DNA from: JAMXLO01 sp041487355
GTDB lineage: Bacteria > Pseudomonadota > Alphaproteobacteria > Acetobacterales > Acetobacteraceae
NCBI GenBank assembly: GCA_041487355.1
Contig: JBGPND010000236.1
Coordinates: forward strand, 1-7,553
Length of the DNA stretch: 7,553 bases
Reading direction: 5' to 3'
This document shows, piece after piece, positions 5,406-7,553 of the stretch. The position numbers and the translations under genes were made by a program. The notes below the pieces were generated by a model. The model did not search any database and was not told the DNA's origin. It saw only the letters and a program-made list of their open reading frames with translations. Every line of letters begins with the position of its first letter. The stretch's first letter is position 1.

Positions 5406-6286
5406 TCAACACCCTCTCGCGCGAGACGCCGGTCATCGTGCAGGGCATCACCGGCCGCATGGGCCGCACGCACGCGGCCCTGATGCGCGCCTACGGCACC
5501 AACATCGTCGGTGGCACCTCGGCGCGCGGCGATATGAAGGAAGCCGCCGGCGTGCCGGTGTTCGCCAGTTGCGGCGACGCCGTGCTGGGAACCGGCGCCG
5601 TCGCCTCGGTGGCGATGGCCCCACCGCTGGAGACCCTCGCGGCCGTGGAGGAGGCGCTGGCCGCCGGCATCGGGCTCATCGTCACGGTGGCCGAGGGCGT
5701 GCCGCTGCACGACGCGGTGAAGATCGGCCGCGCCGTCCGCCGTGCCGGTGCGACCTGGATCGGAGCCTCCACGCCCGGCATGGCAATCCCCGGCGAGATC
5801 AAGCTCGGCTTCCTGCCCGATGTCTGCCTGCGCCCCGGGCCGCTGGCGATCATGTCGAAGAGCGGCACGCTGTCCTACGAGGTCGGTTATCGCCTGGCGC
5901 ATGAGGGCCTGGGCCAAAGCATCTGGGTCGGTGTCGGCGGCGATCCGGTGAAGGGCGTCCGCTTCGCCGACCTGCTGCCGGTGTTCTTCGCCGATCCCCG
6001 CACGCACGGCATCGTCCTGGTCGGCGAGGTCGGCGGCAGCGAGGAGGAGGAATGCGCCGACGCGCTGGCGCGGCTCGGCGTGCGCAAGCCGCTCTATGCG
6101 CTGATCGCCGGGCGCGAGGCGAAGGAGGGTGTGCCGATGGGCCACGCCGGCGCCCTGGTGTTCGGCGAGGCCGGCACGCTCGCCTCGAAGACGCAGCGCC
6201 TGGCGGCCGCCGGCGCCAGCGTGTTCGGCTCGATCGAGACGCTGATCCAGGCCTGCGTGCGCGATTTCCAGGCGCTGCGGACATGA
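5402..6286 (+). CDS. Succinyl-CoA synthetase-like ligase, alpha subunit
   Basis: A 294-residue alpha subunit with a CoA-binding Rossmann domain and the phospho-histidine ligase domain. Visible motifs: VIVQGITGRMGRTH (11-24), VTVAEGVP (94-101), IPGEIKLG (129-136), SKSGTLSYE (152-160), VGVGGDPVKG (176-185), GEVGGSEEEE (208-217) and GVPMGHAGA (243-251). His248 is the histidine phosphorylated in the catalytic cycle. The usual GPNCPG loop (E. coli Cys123) is GASTPG (121-126), so the Asn-Cys pair has become Ser-Thr. Length is normal. The start ATG at 5402 has a weak GGGCGGA upstream (5390-5396); it lies 133 nt after the beta-subunit stop because of the repeat element. The stop overlaps the next start (ATGA). 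It forms a heteromer with the beta subunit; the acid substrate is not deducible from sequence. Confidence 0.9.
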   Translation: MINTLSRETPVIVQGITGRMGRTHAALMRAYGTNIVGGTSARGDMKEAAGVPVFASCGDAVLGTGAVASVAMAPPLETLAAVEEALAAGIGLIVTVAEGVPLHDAVKIGRAVRRAGATWIGASTPGMAIPGEIKLGFLPDVCLRPGPLAIMSKSGTLSYEVGYRLAHEGLGQSIWVGVGGDPVKGVRFADLLPVFFADPRTHGIVLVGEVGGSEEEECADALARLGVRKPLYALIAGREAKEGVPMGHAGALVFGEAGTLASKTQRLAAAGASVFGSIETLIQACVRDFQALRT

Positions 6287-7485
6287 CGCCGCCGCTGGCC
6301 GGCGTCTGCGTGCTCGACCTGACGAATGTCATCGCCGGGCCGCTGGCGTCCTATCAGCTTGCGTTGCTGGGCGCCGAAGTGATCAAGGTGGAGGTGCCGG
6401 GCATCGGCGACCTGTCGCGCAAGATGGGCGCCGATGCCGAACTGGGGCAGCGGCAGATGGGCGCGTCCTACCTGGCAATGAACGCCGGCAAGAAGTCGAT
6501 CACGCTTAACCTGAAGAACCCGCGGGGCAAGGACATCTTCCGCCGGCTGGTGGCTGACGCCGATGTGGTGCTGGAGAATTTCCGGCCCGGCACGATGGAG
6601 CGGCTCGGCCTCGGTGCCGATACGCTGCGCGCGATCAACCAGCGGCTGATCTACTGCGCCGTGTCCGGCTTCGGCCAGACCGGGCCGCTCGCGCAACGGG
6701 CCAGCTACGACCAGATCATCCAGGGCTATTGCGGCCTGATGAGCCTGACCGGCGATGCGGACACCGCGCCGATGCGTGCCGGCCTGGTGGTGTGCGATAC
6801 CACCGCGGCGATCACCGCAGCCTTCGCCATTGCCGCCGCTTTGTTCCGCCGCGCGTCCACCGGCGAGGGCGAGGTGATCGACGTCGCCATGCTGGATTGC
6901 GCGCTCGGCAGCATGACGTCGTGGATGATCTCGAATTATCTCAATGCGGGGCATGTGCCGCTTCCGCTTGGCAACCACAGCCACACATCCGCGCCGTCCG
7001 GCACGTTTCGCACCGGTGACGGTGTGATCAATCTTGTCAACAACGAGCAGAAGCAGTTCGAGGCGACCTGCGATGCGCTGGGAATGCCGGAACTGAAGAC
7101 CGATCCGCGCTTTCGCGGTCGCGACGAGCGCATGCGGAATCAGGCAGTCCTGCGGTCGGTGCTGGAGGCGCAGCTGGCGCAGGCGAGCACCGCCGAATGG
7201 GAACAGCGTCTGAGTGCGGCAGGCGTGCCGGTGGGGCCGGTCCTGACCGTGCCGCAAATCGCGGAGCACGAGCAGTTGCGTGCGCGTGGCGTGGTGCACA
7301 CCGTCCATGCTCCGGCGATCGGACGGGACATCCAGGTGGCGGGCCTTGGCTTCCACCTCGGCGGTCGTCCGGTCGAGATCGCTGCGCCGCCGCCTGTGCT
7401 GGGCGAGCACACCGAGGAGGTGCTGCGCGGGATTGGCTGCACCGATGCCGACGTCGCGGCATTGCGTGCCGAAGGCGTGATCTGA
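6283..7485 (+). CDS. Class III CoA-transferase (CaiB/BaiF/formyl-CoA transferase family)
   Basis: A 400-residue CaiB/BaiF-family protein, complete. It moves CoA from a donor thioester to a free carboxylic acid through an enzyme-bound aspartyl anhydride. Landmarks: LAGVCVLDLTNVIAGP (5-20) with LGAEVIKVE (29-37); the MNAGKKSITLNLKNP segment (66-80); VLENFRPGTMERLGLG (96-111); SGFGQTGP (128-135); YDQIIQGYCGLMSLTG (142-157); and VVCDTTAA (169-176), where Asp172 is the catalytic nucleophile. The C-terminal half has AAGVPVGPV (312-320). Start ATG 6283 overlaps the alpha-subunit stop (ATGA), so translation is coupled; the frame is open further upstream, but that stretch is out-of-frame translation of the ligase gene. 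Members act on oxalate, carnitine, mesaconate, bile acids, 3-sulfinopropionate and more, and I cannot pick the substrate. Presence beside a ligase suggests two ways to load CoA onto the same pathway acid. Confidence 0.93.
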   Translation: MTPPLAGVCVLDLTNVIAGPLASYQLALLGAEVIKVEVPGIGDLSRKMGADAELGQRQMGASYLAMNAGKKSITLNLKNPRGKDIFRRLVADADVVLENFRPGTMERLGLGADTLRAINQRLIYCAVSGFGQTGPLAQRASYDQIIQGYCGLMSLTGDADTAPMRAGLVVCDTTAAITAAFAIAAALFRRASTGEGEVIDVAMLDCALGSMTSWMISNYLNAGHVPLPLGNHSHTSAPSGTFRTGDGVINLVNNEQKQFEATCDALGMPELKTDPRFRGRDERMRNQAVLRSVLEAQLAQASTAEWEQRLSAAGVPVGPVLTVPQIAEHEQLRARGVVHTVHAPAIGRDIQVAGLGFHLGGRPVEIAAPPPVLGEHTEEVLRGIGCTDADVAALRAEGVI

Positions 7486-7497
7486 AGGAGGAGTGCG

Positions 7498-7553
7498 ATG
7501 TATTTCGGCCCGCCGCCGCAGGTGTTGCAGACCGAAGTGTTCGCGACGCTGCC
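7498..7553 (+). CDS. Start of an SMP-30/gluconolactonase/LRE-like gene (partial)
   Basis: Only 18 codons and two bases are visible, giving MYFGPPPQVLQTEVFATL and then a probable Pro. The start is firm: AAGGAGGAG (7485-7493) lies 4 nt before the ATG, and the upstream stop is 12 nt away, so it is the fifth gene of the operon. The PPP-V-xTEVF-xLP opening resembles the N-terminus of SMP-30/gluconolactonase-like proteins, beta-propeller lactonases that often sit in sugar-acid and CoA-ester catabolic operons. With so few residues the family call is tentative. Confidence 0.5.
   Translation, partial: MYFGPPPQVLQTEVFATL

Noticed and set aside
6052..6282. N-terminal extension of the CoA-transferase into the alpha-subunit gene
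   Set aside because: Arg/Ala-rich out-of-frame translation of the ligase gene. The ATGA overlap at 6283 gives the normal family start.
6094..7410. 438-codon minus-strand frame opposite the CoA-transferase gene
   Set aside because: Antisense to a well-recognised class III CoA-transferase; no domain features of its own.

Overview
The window is GC-rich, with strong G/C at third codon positions in the main genes, and looks like chromosomal DNA of an alphaproteobacterium. Two things suggest Acetobacteraceae or a near relative: the type of long palindromic intergenic repeats, and the Uma2 subtype. This placement is from memory of such genomes and is moderate at best. No rRNA, tRNA, CRISPR array or transposase was seen.

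Left part (1-1434, minus strand): a MoxR-type AAA+ ATPase gene is followed by the start of a CoxE-like VWA-domain gene that runs off the left edge. This ATPase/VWA pair is a known chaperone-like pairing; the best studied example matures aerobic CO dehydrogenase. A perfect 41-bp inverted repeat fills the gap between the two genes, and its stem contains the likely ribosome binding site of the second.

Middle (1435-2865): an AT-richer patch holds a small secreted protein gene (plus strand) of unknown function. It converges on a Uma2-family putative endonuclease gene (minus strand). Two short palindromes lie just upstream of the AAA+ gene.

Right part (2970-7553, plus strand): an apparent five-gene operon. 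It encodes an acyl-CoA dehydrogenase-superfamily flavoprotein, succinyl-CoA-synthetase-like beta and alpha subunits, a class III (CaiB/BaiF) CoA-transferase and the start of an SMP-30/gluconolactonase-like protein. Most junctions are tight (1 nt gap, ATGA overlap, 12 nt gap). The exception is beta to alpha, where a palindromic repeat has entered. The operon makes sense as a catabolic module: activate a carboxylic acid to its CoA ester by ligase and/or CoA transfer, then transform the ester with the flavoprotein.

The most interesting point is that the flavoprotein lacks both known positions of the acyl-CoA dehydrogenase catalytic glutamate (Gln238 and Gly358 instead). A Gln at the first position is a hallmark of 3-sulfinopropionyl-CoA desulfinases, whose known pathways also use SucCD or a class III CoA-transferase. 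The Arg known in those desulfinases is not conserved here (Met84), so the substrate is open. The ligase subunits have also lost the usual active-site cysteine motifs. Together these suggest a divergent, possibly undescribed CoA-ester pathway.
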